Positions 48,098-60,508 of a stretch of 64,000 bases of DNA are shown piece after piece. Numbering within the stretch: position 1 is the stretch's first letter; every line of letters begins with the position of its first letter. The translations under genes were made by a program, and so were the position numbers. The notes under the pieces were generated by a model. That model worked only from the letters and a program-made list of their open reading frames with translations, did not search any database and was not told the origin of the DNA. Source of the DNA: Flammula alnicola (lineage: Eukaryota; Basidiomycota; Agaricomycetes; Agaricales; Strophariaceae); NCBI GenBank assembly GCA_015499995.1, contig JADNRV010000060.1, positions 234,033 to 298,032 of the forward strand, given 5' to 3'.

Positions 48098-50870
48098 AGA
48101 ATGGGGATTCCTCGAATTTGCTCTCTTCTCTGCGCTCGGACTGGCCCTCCTTAAGCTTTACCCCTGGAGCTGCTCTAGCCATACAAATCTGATGCATGCT
48201 ACTTGAAATGGCCCCCAGTTAACGCCCACATGCTGGGACTTCAAGTTCTCCTCGCGCCGCTATAAACGAGCTGCAACCGGATCCACGAATGAGCAGCATT
48301 CAAAGGAGCCAAGGACGATGGCTTCCTACGAGGTACGTATCAGATTTTCTATTCGATATTCTCTACTTATGCTTCTCTAGACTATCTCAGCACTTGTACC
48401 GACACTCTGCAGACGTCTTACCTGCATATTGTCCCAAATATAACCACAAGTCAAGTGAAACCCTCTCGGGGTCCTATCTGCCTACTACGAATCCAAATTC
48501 CACGCAAATTCTAAACGCTAAACGTGGCTGCGTCCACCACACGTTCTCAGTGACGAGACTGATGTAGAGGGAGAAAATGTTGGCTGGCCCGACCCTTCCT
48601 TCCCCTACTATGCGGCCTTCCTTGCGAATTTGAAACGAGCAGCGCATTCGCCGCCCAAATTCCAGCAGCAATTTTCTCACTCACGACCTGTTTGTCCAAT
48701 CATACTGTGATGTGAGTCTCGTCTACATGCCTCTGCGTCTGTGCGTGAAATGTAATCTCTCAGCGACAGTTTGCAACGAAGTGCCGTGCGGTGGGCCGAT
48801 AGAGCATGTCTTGCGCAGTCGAACAGCGGAGAGAAAGAGCGTAGGAGACAATGGTAGGAGACAATGGGGAAAATAAAGTGCAAAAAGATGACGGAAAGCA
48901 AGAGGTCAGTTATCTTGTTTCTTATTATGATTCAGCGGGGGTACTTACCTCGTTTCATAGGAGCTTTCTCAGTCAACAATACCGCCGCCGTTCCTTCTAA
49001 GACCAGCAACATGCTCTTGCCCGTCCCATCAGCATCGTTTGCTCCTCCAACTGCGAACGCAATCGTTAGCCCGAATAGACTCAGTGCAGAGTCTGCGCAC
49101 CCAATGCTACAAACTCGAGAGCGACGACATCGTGGTGCGTATGTCTTTTCGAGTTGTCTCCAGGCCGTAGGCTGACTTATGCCGTTATGCAGCGATCTGT
49201 ATCGCCATCGTCGGGCAAGGACAACGACACTGACTCCAGAGCCGCTGCGCGTGTCGCATGCGCGTTTTCAGAGAAAGATACCAAGTAGTAGCCTGCGCGA
49301 AGCCCCATTAGCAAAATAGTTTCAGCAACCACTGCTCGTGTGAAGCTCTGCCCCCTCGACACTATACTGTCGACTACACAGAGACGCAGAAAAGCCGCAA
49401 GACGGCTGCGCAGCTGACGAGTCTTGATAATGAACGAGATACTCGAAGTTGTTCTTTGGTATGTTTTCTGACATTGTGCATGGATAGCATATTCTGACTA
49501 CCTTTCGAAGTCCTTCCTCCATTCCCAATGCATTTACCGCCTATCTACCCGCCTCAAGAGGCACCTCCACCCACTTCCACATCGCCTGACCGGCAATTCG
49601 GAACCTCTCTGATATCAGTATCCTCTTCCGTCGTCGACGACCTCCAGACTCAACTCCGAGAAATCCAATCGCGCCTCTCATTGCATATCAGTCACACAAA
49701 TCATTCCTTCATCCAGAGCTGGAGCACGAGCCTCGGGGTGTGGAGGAGGATGACTCGGACGGTTGTGATGACAACGCATGGAGCACCTCGATTACTGTAC
49801 CAGTCTGCGGAGGAGGCGGATGAGGAGCAACCAGCGGAGGAGAACAGGAACCACAAACCAGGAGCGACAAACACGAGAGCTGGATGGTGATTTGTCAGCT
49901 TCTCATGAGCTGACCGTTGGCAGCGAGGGATAGACGGAGGAGAAGGCGGATAATTCGCGTACGGCGGATCCTGCGACGAATCCAGTAGCTGAGGGACGAC
50001 GATGCGAAGACTTCGCTGCTGGACGGCCACATATTCCTGTACCTAGTCGCATGGGCTTACGACACTCAGGCATTATTCAACACACCTCGGAGCTCATTAT
50101 TATCATCACTCTCGCAAATTACATCCGCCTCCATCACAGCCGACGGCACCGAGTCAGAGAAGGACGACGTCTACGACTAGGTCCTCAAGCTATCGAAGCA
50201 GGTGTCAGCCATATTGGCTATTGCCAGCGCGCTCAAGGCTCTGCTCAGTGCACGATTCAAGGATTGGAGGATAAGGTCCGATAGTTTTGAGGCAATCCTC
50301 AAGGTAGCCGAGGAGGCTCTAGCGAAGATAGGCTGCCCGCTGCTACTGCTACCACGGCCTCCACTACCTAGCCGAATTGGAGCCGCAGGAGAACATCGAT
50401 TACGGAGGTCATTGCCGAGTGGAAGAAGTCAGTGAAGGGTCAAAGGCGAATCTCATGGCGCCTCCTTGCTCGCATGAGGTGCCTACCGCTCGAGCCCCCA
50501 CCATTACTTTCAACCTTTGGCATACCACCTTCAAAGTCAACGGTGTCAGCGCGGAAGGAAGATTGAGAAACCAGGATTTGATGGGCATAAGGGGGCCTAC
50601 GCTCTCGGAGATTAGCAACCGTACGTCCACATTAATAGCTTTTCGAACACTAGCTAAGACTTTTTCAAGATATCGAAGTGCGCATCGCAGACACCTCATC
50701 TCAGGCTGTCCTGAACGAACGCCGCCTCGTCGTCATGTCATCATTCCCTCTTTTTGCGCCGCCCCCAGTGCAGTAGCAGTACCTTTCTTCAGTGCCAACC
50801 CTCCTATGACTCGAATGAATATATGATAGCTGCATTTCCCGTAACAAGAATCTCCATTTCATATAGGCAG
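48098..50870 (+). pseudogene. Decayed coding sequence (coiled-coil remnant)
   Basis: Coding-like islands on the + strand cannot be joined into one frame. They are NTAAVPSKTSNMLLPVPSAS (48977 onward), RSVSPSSGKDNDTDSRAAAR (49195 onward) and a helical stretch at 50160-50330 in which EKDDVYD and VLKLSKQVSAILAIASALKA are separated by an in-frame TAG. The coiled coil then continues in another frame as CTIQGLEDKVR before a further stop. SITEVIAEWKKSVKGQ follows near 50395. This mosaic of frames and stops is what a degenerated gene looks like. I do not recognise the family, and a short real gene beginning at about 48318 cannot be excluded. Confidence 0.4.
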
Positions 50871-53800
50871 TCAAAATGTTTCGGATAAGGTGTCAAGTAT
50901 CCGAAAATGTTCTGTTGATAATGAGTCGACTTCATCCTCCGAGTCCGTCTCCATGATCTGCTCAAGAGTGTCCTGTCAACCAAACTGTGATGCTGTACCA
51001 ACTATCATTGCACTCACCTCTGCCCCGTTCTCGAGCAGCAGCTTCACGATCGCCTCGTGACCTCCATACGATGCCGCCTGCAGTGCATTACCAAAACATC
51101 CTCCTTGCGCATTCACATCTGCCCCATTCTCGAGCAGCAGCTTCACGATCGCCTTATAACCTCCATACGATGCTGCCTGGAGTGCATTGCCCCATCTTCC
51201 TCGCTGTGCATTCACCTTTGCCCCGTTCTCGAGCAGCAGCTTCACGATCCTTTCGTGACCTCGGAACGATGCCGCCTGTAGTGCATTGCTGTCTTTTCCT
51301 CCCTGTGCATTCACATCTGCCCCGTTCTCGATCAGCAGCTTTACGATCACCTCGGAACCTCGCAACAATGCTGCCTGGAGTGCATTGCCGTATTTTCCTC
51401 CCTGTGCATTCACTTCTGCCCCCTTCTCGAACAGCAGCTTCACGATTGCCTCGGAACCTCGGAACAATGCTGCCTGGATTGCATTACCACAATGTCCTCC
51501 CTGCGCATTCACTTCTGCCCCCTTCTCAAGCAGCAAGTTCACGATCGCCTCATAACCTCGACGTGACGCTGCCTGGAGTGCATTACCGTATTTTCCTCCC
51601 TGTGCATTCACCTCTGCCCCGTTCTCGACCAGCAGCTTCACGATTGTCTCGGAACCTTGATGTGCCGCTGCCTGGAGTGCATTGCCGTATTTTCCTCCCT
51701 GTGCATTCACTTCTGCCCCTTTCTCGAGCAACAGTTTCACGATCGCCTCGTGATCTTCCGATGATGCTGCCTGGAGTGCATTGCCGTATTTTCCTCCCCG
51801 TGCATTCACTTCTGCCCCCTTCTCAAGCACCAAGTTCCCGATCGCCTCATAACCTCGACGTGACGCTGCCTGGAGTGCATTGCCGTATTTTCCTCCCTGC
51901 GCATTCACTTCTGCCCCATTCTCGACCAGCAGCTTCACGATCGCCTTATAACCTTCATACGATGCTACTTGGAGTGCATTGCCGTCTTCTCCTCCCTGTG
52001 CATTCACATCTGCCCCGTTCTCGATCAGCAGCTTTACGATCACCTCGGAACCTCGCAACAATGCTGCCTGGAGTGCATTGCCGTATTTTCCTCCCTGTGC
52101 ATTCACTTCTGCCCCCTTCTCGAACAGCAGCTTCACGATTGCCTCGAAACCTTTAAGTGATGCTGCCTGGAGTGCATTGCCGTATTCTCCTCCCTGTGCA
52201 TTCACCTCTGCCCCCTTCTCGAGCAGCAGCTTCACAATCGCCTCGAAACCTCGCAACGACGCCGCCTGGAGTGCATTACCAAAATGTCCTCTATGTGAAT
52301 TGACCTCTGCCCCGTTCTCGAGCAGCAGCTTTACGATCGCCTCGTGACCTTGGAATGATGCTGCCTGGAGTGCACAGCTATACTCTCCTCCCTCTTCATT
52401 CACCTCTGCCCCATTCTCGAGCAGCAGCTTCACAATCGCCTCGTGACCTTCGAATGATGCTGCCTGGAGTGCACAGCCGTACTCTCCTCCCTCTTCATTC
52501 ACCTCTGCCCCGTTGTCGAGCAGCAGCTTCACAATCGCCTCGTGACCTTCGAATGATGCTGCCTGGAGTGCATAGCCGTATTTTCCTCCCTCTTCGTTCA
52601 CCTCTGCCCCTTTCTCGAGTAGGTATTCTGACACAGACTGTAGACCGGCTAGGGAAGCGTAGTAAAGAGGGGGTGCAATTTCAGACCGGTGGCATGATAG
52701 ATCCCTCTCGTCCGAGTCATCGTCCCATGGTTGATCTAAATCCCAAATTCGGACCCAATGGATGAATGGAGCGGTCTCTGGGTTGAACAGATTTATTATC
52801 AAGGAAATTTCTGGTGTACCAACATCTCCAGATGCCATGTGCCAGTGGGAAATCCAGTACATTGCTGCGTACCATGCAAGTTGTGAGTGATATAGCACAG
52901 CATCTGTCAGCGGCTCAAATGAGTCAAATTGTAGAAGATATGCGACTGAGATTTGGGCGATCGTTGAATGAGCGTCTTCCTCACTAATCCTGAATTCTGT
53001 CTCAACATGCATTGAGAGCAAATACTCTTTGACAGAGAAGTGTGAAAGTTTTATGGTCCCTGTCTTATCTGTCAACAAATGTCATTATACAATATCTGCC
53101 TGGCCGCCATACCTTGTGATTCAGTGACAAGACTAGAGCATCTCAACAATACACCCCGTGGATCCTGATACCGACGCGCAGCTTTATAAACTGGTCCATC
53201 TTCCGACTCCAAGTCCACAGTGGCAGTTTCAGCAATCTCGCTAACTGACATTGGCCGCATTGAAAAGGCTAGCCACTGCAGGAATACTCTGGTATCACCG
53301 ATGTAGTTCCTGTCAATAGTTGCCAGTATCCGTTTATATGTCTCGTCTAGACCCTTGGGTAGATGAGCTAGCTGCATGTTTACTTCGTGAGGGCTGAGAC
53401 ATTTGGCCAACGCATCAAGTTGTAATGAAACCCATCGAAATCTAAGAGACAGTTAGTAGCAATTCAACAATGTATCAGATTGTTAAGATGAACATACGAC
53501 CCGTCTGCGCCCTTGATAATTGCGGCTTTTATGTCTTCTCTCGTCTTTTCATCCCAACGCTCAAATTTCGATGTGACTTCACACTCGATGAAAATTGAAA
53601 TATCCCGGTTTTCAGTTGCGTCGCCAACATCAACACAACCAGGACCAATCTTCCCAAGAGCAGTTTCAATGTTATGCAACGGCCGACTGGTGACCATCAA
53701 GTGAATCCGAAGAGCTCCCATATTCTGTGTCTCAGAGGTGATTTCGTCAGTCCACTTCAGTGTCCTTTCGTGCTCGGTACACTCATCAAGAGCATCGATA

Positions 53801-55659
53801 ATAATATATGCATGGGTGAATTGTTTGAGAATATCCTGTAGTGTATCCTGAAGTTCGCGAATTGATGGCTGCTGATGACCTCCACAGCGACGGTATAAAT
53901 CCACCAATGCTGTAGGTATACCACCGCTGCATTTGTGAGAAAACTGTGAAATGAGGGATCGGATGCATTTATCGTGCATCTGCAATTCTTTCTGGGAATC
54001 CCTCCCGTCAAAAAAGAAATATGCCGTCCCCAGAGACATATCTCCCCTAAGGACTTTATCAATGACAGATGCGCTGAAAGAATTTTCGGTGATTCTTAAT
54101 GATGTACCGCTCATAATGAGGAGACTCACCATAGAATGCTTTTACCGCATCCCGCTGTAGAAATATTTAACACACAAATTTGATTTATTGTATTGAAACC
54201 CTTACCCTTTCCCTTGATCCAAAGAAACCCAGGGGTTTCGATCCAATCATGGAACCGTTCGCCGTCAAGGAACCAGGAGCAGGTGTCGGCTTGACGTTTA
54301 TCGAGCGCTTCATTTCGATTCCGGGAGCTGTCAGGTGCGGAAAGCCATTTATAAATCTTCTCGGCTTTCGTAGTTGACAAAGTCAGTTTTAATTATTGAA
54401 ACTAGTAGTAAGCAAGCAGCACCCAGCTGGTCGTCCTTGATGGTCGTGACCGTATTCTCTACAAAGACCGTCAGTCGGAAAGACGAGAAGGATCCTTCGA
54501 GAAAGCGCCACGTACCAACCCTACCGACGCCATCCTTGATTTCCTTCCTCACTCTTCGATCGAATTTTCCTAACAGATCAGCGCACGATTTCTTGGACCC
54601 GTCAATACGGGTCTTCAAATCATCGGATATCTGGATCTTGAGAGTCCGTGCTACAAGCAAATAATCAGAAGATTTGATGGTGGAAGAAATGACATTGAAT
54701 TACCTGCGTAGCACAATTTCGTATACTCATCAATGAGCGACGCGATTTGGAGCGATTGACGGCTGATCTCTTCAAGAATGTTGCTAGTGTCTGCAATCAC
54801 TGGAAGGTCTGGAGCTGCGTGTGCAGCGCCTAGCATTTCTCGCAAAGTGTCCGCTAGTTCTCGAATGGAATCATCTTGGATATCCGTCGCTTGTAGAGCC
54901 TACACGGGAAATAGTATCCAATATCCATATCAGTTTCAATGTGATATTGTCTGATTATTTACCTCGTAAATGCGGGACAACACAGTCCATGATGCTTTGA
55001 GTATCGGGTGTGTCTGGTCACCGACTTCCTATGAGCCTGAGTGCGAATAAGTGGAGGACACTTGTGACGTACATGGGAGAGATTGTCCATGATATTCTTC
55101 GTCAATTGTAATGCTTTTCCGACAATTGAAGCGGTGTTGATTACTGCCTTATTGCTTGGCAGCCGAGAGACATCAGCGTCGACCTTTTCCATGAACATTT
55201 TGACGTTGCTGTCAGATTGGGAAACACGAGAGAGGCCCATCTTCATTTTGGCGGAAATGGGGTCCCCCTTCTTATCCGTCAAATCAAGAGGCGTATCTAG
55301 GTCAATCACTTTCAACATATGAACAAATCCATGTACTGAACTTAGTACTCACCATTTTCGAGTAAATCTACAACTTTGCCTGTGTGCAGTCCGATCACCG
55401 AAGTCCATATGTGTGCCGTTTTACGATATATCTTGATCTTGATCGTCGATGAGGGAGAGAACCAGCTGATAGAAGGAGGCGGGTGAGTAGGTAGACCGGG
55501 AAACAATGGGAAGATGAAAACTGACACTTTCTTGTCTGCTTTCCATTCCCAAGTAAACACTGATTCGCCGGACTCGGCGTTTGTCGACTTTGCAACTTTC
55601 GTTTGCCTCTTCGAGTTCGCGACTTCCTTGTCATCCACATGAAATTCCACAAAGTACAC
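50871..55659 (-). CDS. C2-NACHT-ankyrin NLR-like protein, first exon missing
   Basis: This is a fungal STAND/NLR protein of the kind linked to non-self recognition. Thirteen minus-strand exons join in frame to 1381 residues: 55659-55526, 55465-55353, 55296-55073, 55028-54963, 54899-54704, 54650-54516, 54458-54423, 54364-54206, 54154-54130, 54073-53498, 53441-53113, 53068-51018 and 50972-50871. Domain order: a C2-like start (VYFVEFHVDDKEVANSKRQT..), a helical region, and NACHT with Walker A GKAGCGKS, Walker B AYIIIDALDEC and sensor VTSRP. A winged-helix-like LSHFSVKEYLLSMH segment follows, then one degenerate and 16 regular 33-residue ankyrin repeats (EVNAQGGKYGNALQAA type). A short acidic tail (DTLEQIMETDSEDEVDSLST..) lies past the last intron. 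No in-frame ATG precedes 55659; upstream lies a palindromic repeat. The P-loop is encoded by a 25-nt exon. Confidence 0.88.
51018..52630 (-). repeat. Array of 16 tandem 99-bp ankyrin-coding repeats
   Basis: Each unit encodes 33 residues, and neighbouring units share most bases. A 139-bp segment at 51315-51453 recurs, apparently without mismatch, at 52008-52146, exactly 693 bp (seven units) away. The repeats are under strong homogenisation or were recently duplicated. Confidence 0.9.
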
Positions 55660-56060
55660 CTAATGCTGACAGTGATGTGCACATGCCTACTCTAGTAGAG
55701 TATTTAGGCATGTGCACATCACACTCTGAGCAGAGCACTCTAATGTGCACACGAATGCCTAATCATGTGCACATTAGAGTCAGCTCAGCACATGCTCAAG
55801 GCCATACAAGCCGTGCCGGCATATCCAAGGCATGCCTGCCGGCCTCTTGGTGCGCTTGTGGCGTGCATCCACACGCGCCTCCACACGCGCCTTGTGCGCG
55901 CTCAGGTGCGCCCATTCCCATATTTGTCAGCCCCTGCCGTTCCTCCAAGGGGCAACCGCCACATACCATTCTGGGTAATGTACTTAGTAGCTAGATCCAG
56001 TAAATCATTAAACCGCGTAATAAGCATCAATAAAATGTAATGCTTGTATTTCTAAGGATA
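55660..56060. repeat. Palindromic repeat between the NLR and the KDZ transposase
   Basis: There is a perfect 18-bp inverted pair at 55672-55689 and 55705-55722 (GTGATGTGCACATGCCTA), and a perfect 14-bp pair at 55738-55751 and 55765-55778 (CTCTAATGTGCACA). Both share the core TGTGCACA. The following 200 bases are GC-rich with CACACGCGCC repeats. No gene is seen. This is probably the end of a mobile or repetitive sequence. Confidence 0.75.
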
Positions 56061-59000
56061 TTACAGTGCATCTACAGATATAGACCCGAGGGGTGCATTA
56101 TGCTCAGCCTCATCTTGAAGCGGTGACACCTCGTCATCCTCACCATCGTCCTCCTCCCTCATGCTACTACTACGTGGAACAATATCACAGCGACCTTCAG
56201 ACTGTACATACTTTGCGACATTGCACCAGAGCATGCCACAGTGACGCGCCATCATCAAGAATTGCTCCTGCTGGTTGAGCGCAAATGCGACCCGTCCTGC
56301 GTCGAACAGTGGGTCCGCCGGCACATTTGGAAGACACCAGCTAGCCAGATCCGCGGCGCGCTTAGACCAAGTTGCGGCACGATGGAGGAGGAACTGTTGA
56401 ACGCGCCGCATCTCCTCCTGCAGCAGTTCGACTTCCTCCCTCCATCGGTCTTGCCGTGCTCTGCTCTTACACCACTCCACGCGGAGAACTAAAGGTGTAA
56501 CATGTAGATATCAGTATAATCTGTCAGAAATTTCGAAGCATACACGCACTATCGTGGAGCGCCCCATCGCCGTGCATCTGCTCGCCAACCCCCGCATGCC
56601 TCCATATCCACGACAACATTCTATGACCCTCCGATGCGACCTCCTTCTCCGTCCCCCCTGGCTTCCTCCTTTGCTTCTTCCTCGCCTTCTCTGAGTCGTC
56701 ATCTTCAGCCGCTGCTGCACGGATGTCACCCTTCTTCAGTTCTGGAACAAGGTTCTCCCACCCCTCAACCCCTAATCGAGGCGCCAATCCAGCCAGCGCA
56801 GATCGCGCTGCACAGTATCGGTTTGCCGCAGCGTTGACCTTGGCCTGACACCTCACGACGATGGTATTCGCTCGAGTATTTGCCACTTGGCCACGCTGAA
56901 ACCGCGCCTTGTCGATGAGGACATAGAATCGAAGGCGGAGACCCTCGCGAAGATCGTCAAGCGCATCGGAGGCCTGTGCTTGGCGCAATTTCCATTCAAT
57001 ACTGAGCAGGCGCATGTCGCATGGAGTCGTGGAGGTCAGGGAGGAGGGAAGTCTGAGGAGCACCTCATGCGCGGGGATTTCCAGTTGTTCATCCATAGCG
57101 TCATGGGCACGAGCACGAACCATTCGTAGGCTGGGAATATACATGTGTTGAACCTCAATCCAGGCCTCGATCTTCCTCTTGAGTGTTGACATACGAAGCT
57201 TGAGGTTTGTCTTCTGTTTATCGGTAGCAGTAGTTGAGCTCAGACTTGCAGCGGTCATCGCCGTCTGACGTCTAGGATGTATGTTTAAATTGATATCTTA
57301 TTGAATAACATAACTAGAGACTTACTGGCTCTCCTCAAGGTCAATGCCCATAGAAATAAGGTGGCTGGCCGATATTTCCTCGTGCATTACATATGCAACG
57401 CCCAATGATGCGTCTGCATGTTCCTCGTCAGCAAGCTGAAGACGAACTGCATTTTGAGACAGCGCTAGACAGGCTCGTTATAAATAAAAGAATAAACCAT
57501 ACATTAGTCTGGTAACACACCTTTAACACGAGTTTCCATTGGATTAGGAAGGCTGGTATCCTTCTCCCAGGCAGATAGCTCCACCTCCCATAGCGAAACA
57601 TCCTCAGCGGGGAGCCTTTCTGTCAGCGCCTTGTGCAGCTCCCTATGCTCGACCATCTCAGGTACCGCATCTGTAATTCGCTTCAGGAGTATCGTCGCTA
57701 GAAATTTAAATGATCAGTTTCATTAAAATGTGCATAGAGGTGAATAACGCACCGAGCTTCACCGTCTTCTTCCAGTTCCAGTCTCCGAAATGGTCATCGA
57801 GAGTATCACGGCGGGCCCCCGGCCCCATTTCCCGAGTGCTTGAAGCAATGGGATTGATGTGAGCCCATCCACGTTCAACGCCTTCGCCATCTGTTCGCCC
57901 AACTTTGGGATTGAAATTGAACGAATACTTGGTCTGGCATTTCAGGACATGAGCGGGAAGATGGAATTTGGGGACCAGGAATCGATACGAGGTAGAGCTG
58001 TCGTGATTAACGCGCATCCAGGATGGGTAGATTTTGAGGCGTTCCCAGAGGTTGATGCTCCATTGGCAGGCGATATCATATGATATCACGACCTCGACCA
58101 GCTCCTCGAGCTCCACGCTTGAGCAAAAGAGATAATCCATATTCACGTAGCTAAAAATAGATGCATTAGCAAACTTGTTCTATAAATATAAATGTCGTAG
58201 ATCACACACCGTTCGCCCTTCTGGAGATCTCCAACAGAGCTTGGGTGCTTCATATCGTGCCGAGTACAATCCACAGTCCCAGCCCCAGATGCTGCCAGCC
58301 CATCCTTTCCCCTCTCTTTGTTGACAGCGTTGTGATTGGAGCAAGTGCTGGGCTATTGTAGCGTTCATCAGAGGCGGCGACCATGAAAGAAATAAATCGG
58401 TACTCACCTCCTGTATTAAGGTAGGGGCCATCAGGAACCAGCTAGCTTATGTAAGCGCTTATATAAGCGGCAAAATCTGGCCTTCAAGAAAAAATAGAAA
58501 TTTTGGACGGTATTTTCAGTGATAATTGAGTTATAGATGGGTGAAAATATTTTAAGACTTGCATTGGAAGGCAATTGGTGTGTTATAATATATTTGAATG
58601 CCTTATATATGTAGAATTCTGCCCTCTATACGTTGAGACAGTGTGCAAAGTGTGGGGTGTTTGCGGCGGGGCTGTCGACAGACCATGCCGCACAGGCCGA
58701 TGTCCATTTATAGTAGCTTACATAATACCCTAACCCTAACCTGCGGCAAAATCTTTGAGGTCAAAAATGTAAAAAGTTGCAGGATGAATGGAAATGCACG
58801 AAAAAAACCACAGGAAAAAAATCAGGTTTTTTCCAAGAATGGTCAATAACTCTATTAAAACTTGATCAATTTCAAATCTGTAAACTGAGAGTTGCAAGGA
58901 TTATTAAAGGCTACAATTCTACGTTTTCAAAAGTGTGGGATATGTTTTTGTTGCCGAGGAATAGCGAGCTCGTTGTCTGCTTACATAAGGGTGGTTGGAT

Positions 59001-60508
59001 CATAATGACCCCTACCTTACGAGGGTTCCAAAAGTGTTTAAAAACTCCTTGAATTCACTCTCATGGACAAAGTATGCCCATCCATTGCTCAAGCTAGGAT
59101 CCGAGGCATTATTGCTCACCATCTTCCGCTTCAATCGGAAGTTGGCATCCATTCCAAGGAAAAGAGTGTAGAGAAATCTAGAATGAGACATCAGTGACAA
59201 TAGATAATGAGATTCAATCATTCACACCTTTTTTCGGGGGGTGCATCCCTCCAATCGCTCTCCAGGTTTACTCCGGGATGAGGACATGCGGGACAGAGCA
59301 CGGCACATTCGCGTTGGCGCGTACCAGCTGCCCCAGAAGACTCGTGTCCACGTCCAGACCGCTTGAGCATCTTGATATTCCGGTACTGCCGGACCATTCT
59401 CATGAACGCACGGTAGCGATCCTAATCAAGGCAGTTAGATAGATACTAAAGCGGCCCACTGGAATGAAATAGTATCTCACGGGAATTGTGGTCGTCCCTA
59501 TATTGTCTGAAAGTCTTGCCAAAGACTGATAATACTCGAACGCAGATGCCTTGGATTCAAAGGATAGAATTTGAAAGGTATTGAGAACCCGCAGAGTGGC
59601 GGCTGAGCGAGGAAATCCGACGGTGGATGGGTACCAGCCAAAGCGAAGCAGTTGGACGAAATGGGGTGGAGGGGTACCACAGCCACAGTAGTTCAGCGTA
59701 ACTTCATGTATGCCATTCGTCTCTATGACAGTAAATGTGTTGTGGGAAGAGCGGACAGGGAAGTGGCAGGATTCGCCCAGCGGATGGCCGAGCTGGAAGC
59801 AGAAGCCTAGTGACTTGAAGCTAGTCTTTGCGAAGTACCCTTCTTCCCGCCAGACCTGTTACCACAAGGTAAGACATCCACATATGACATCAAGCAGGCA
59901 AACTGACCTCGATCCGGTGCAAGCCATTCTGAAAGTGCCTGCGAAGAAGACAGCCAGAGCAGTACAGCTCACGGCCATCACAGTCAATGCACCGGTAAAC
60001 CTGCGCGCCAGTATCACCACAGTCACGGCAGGTAGGCGTTAAAGTGCCACGGCTCTCTAATCGTAGGAACTCGGCGAGAAAGACTTCGCGATCGAGAAGC
60101 CACTGCCGCATAGGAAAGTCCTGCCAGAACATTATTAAATTTTGTAATAGACAACAAGACTGTACATACCCCTTTGCGCTGTTTGCGAGTAGATGATTTT
60201 GGAATGCTGGTTTCTTCCAGAAACTCTGCGTATGCTGGATCGATTGCATCGTCGACATTTGCCTCCCAAATTGGGGCAGAGGATGGGTAAATTGGGTCAT
60301 ATGGGTCATCCAATGCCGCGAAGTCGCCTGCATCAGTCAAATCGTCCAGCTCCACTTTACGGGAACGGTACCCCATTTGCCCGCTAGGCAGCATGCTGAA
60401 GGATGTCGAAAGGATAGGAGTGGATGCAGGCACAGGGGGATCAGGCTCGTCCGCGATGGAAATCATGCAGCCATTGGGTGAGCGTTGGCGGCGCCGTCGT
60501 TTCGACAT
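56061..60508 (-). pseudogene. KDZ (Kyakuja-Dileera-Zisupton) transposase, split by a MITE
   Basis: This is a DDE-type transposase of the large eukaryotic KDZ superfamily. Exons: 60508-60170, 60120-59908, 59855-59481, 59421-59228, 59177-59018, then (after the MITE) 58416-58408, 58352-58210, 58150-57753, 57697-57521, 57464-57326, 57271-56550 and 56488-56061. Apart from the insertion they keep one frame, equivalent to about 1098 residues. Landmarks are a CxC2-type cysteine cluster (CRDCGDTGAQVYRCIDCD, then YCSGC), LFLGMDANFRLKRK with a DDE-core Asp, STCSNHNAV, MDYLFCSS, VISYDIACQW with another Asp, FHLPAHV, GEGVERGWAHINPI with a Glu, and the helical tail VEWCKSRARQDRWREEVELL. A 599-bp element interrupts exon 5, so this copy should not make full-length transposase. 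A TET/JBP gene lies 1 kb upstream on the same strand. Confidence 0.92.
58419..59017. mobile_element. 599-bp MITE with TA target-site duplication, inside the KDZ transposase
   Basis: The ends are imperfect inverted repeats of about 40 bp. Both begin AGGTAGGGG[C/T]CAT and share the inner block CTTATGTAAGC. TA is duplicated at 58417-58418 and 59018-59019. Removing the element and one TA restores the transposase reading GTLV-IQE across the junction. The TA duplication suggests a Tc1/mariner-type source. No coding capacity. The interior contains two telomere-like CCCTAA units near 58728-58741. Confidence 0.88.

Noticed and set aside
50987..52156. Long plus-strand frame rich in Ser/Pro/Leu/Arg repeats
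   Set aside because: It is the antisense shadow of the ankyrin-repeat exon; its periodicity simply mirrors the 99-bp units.
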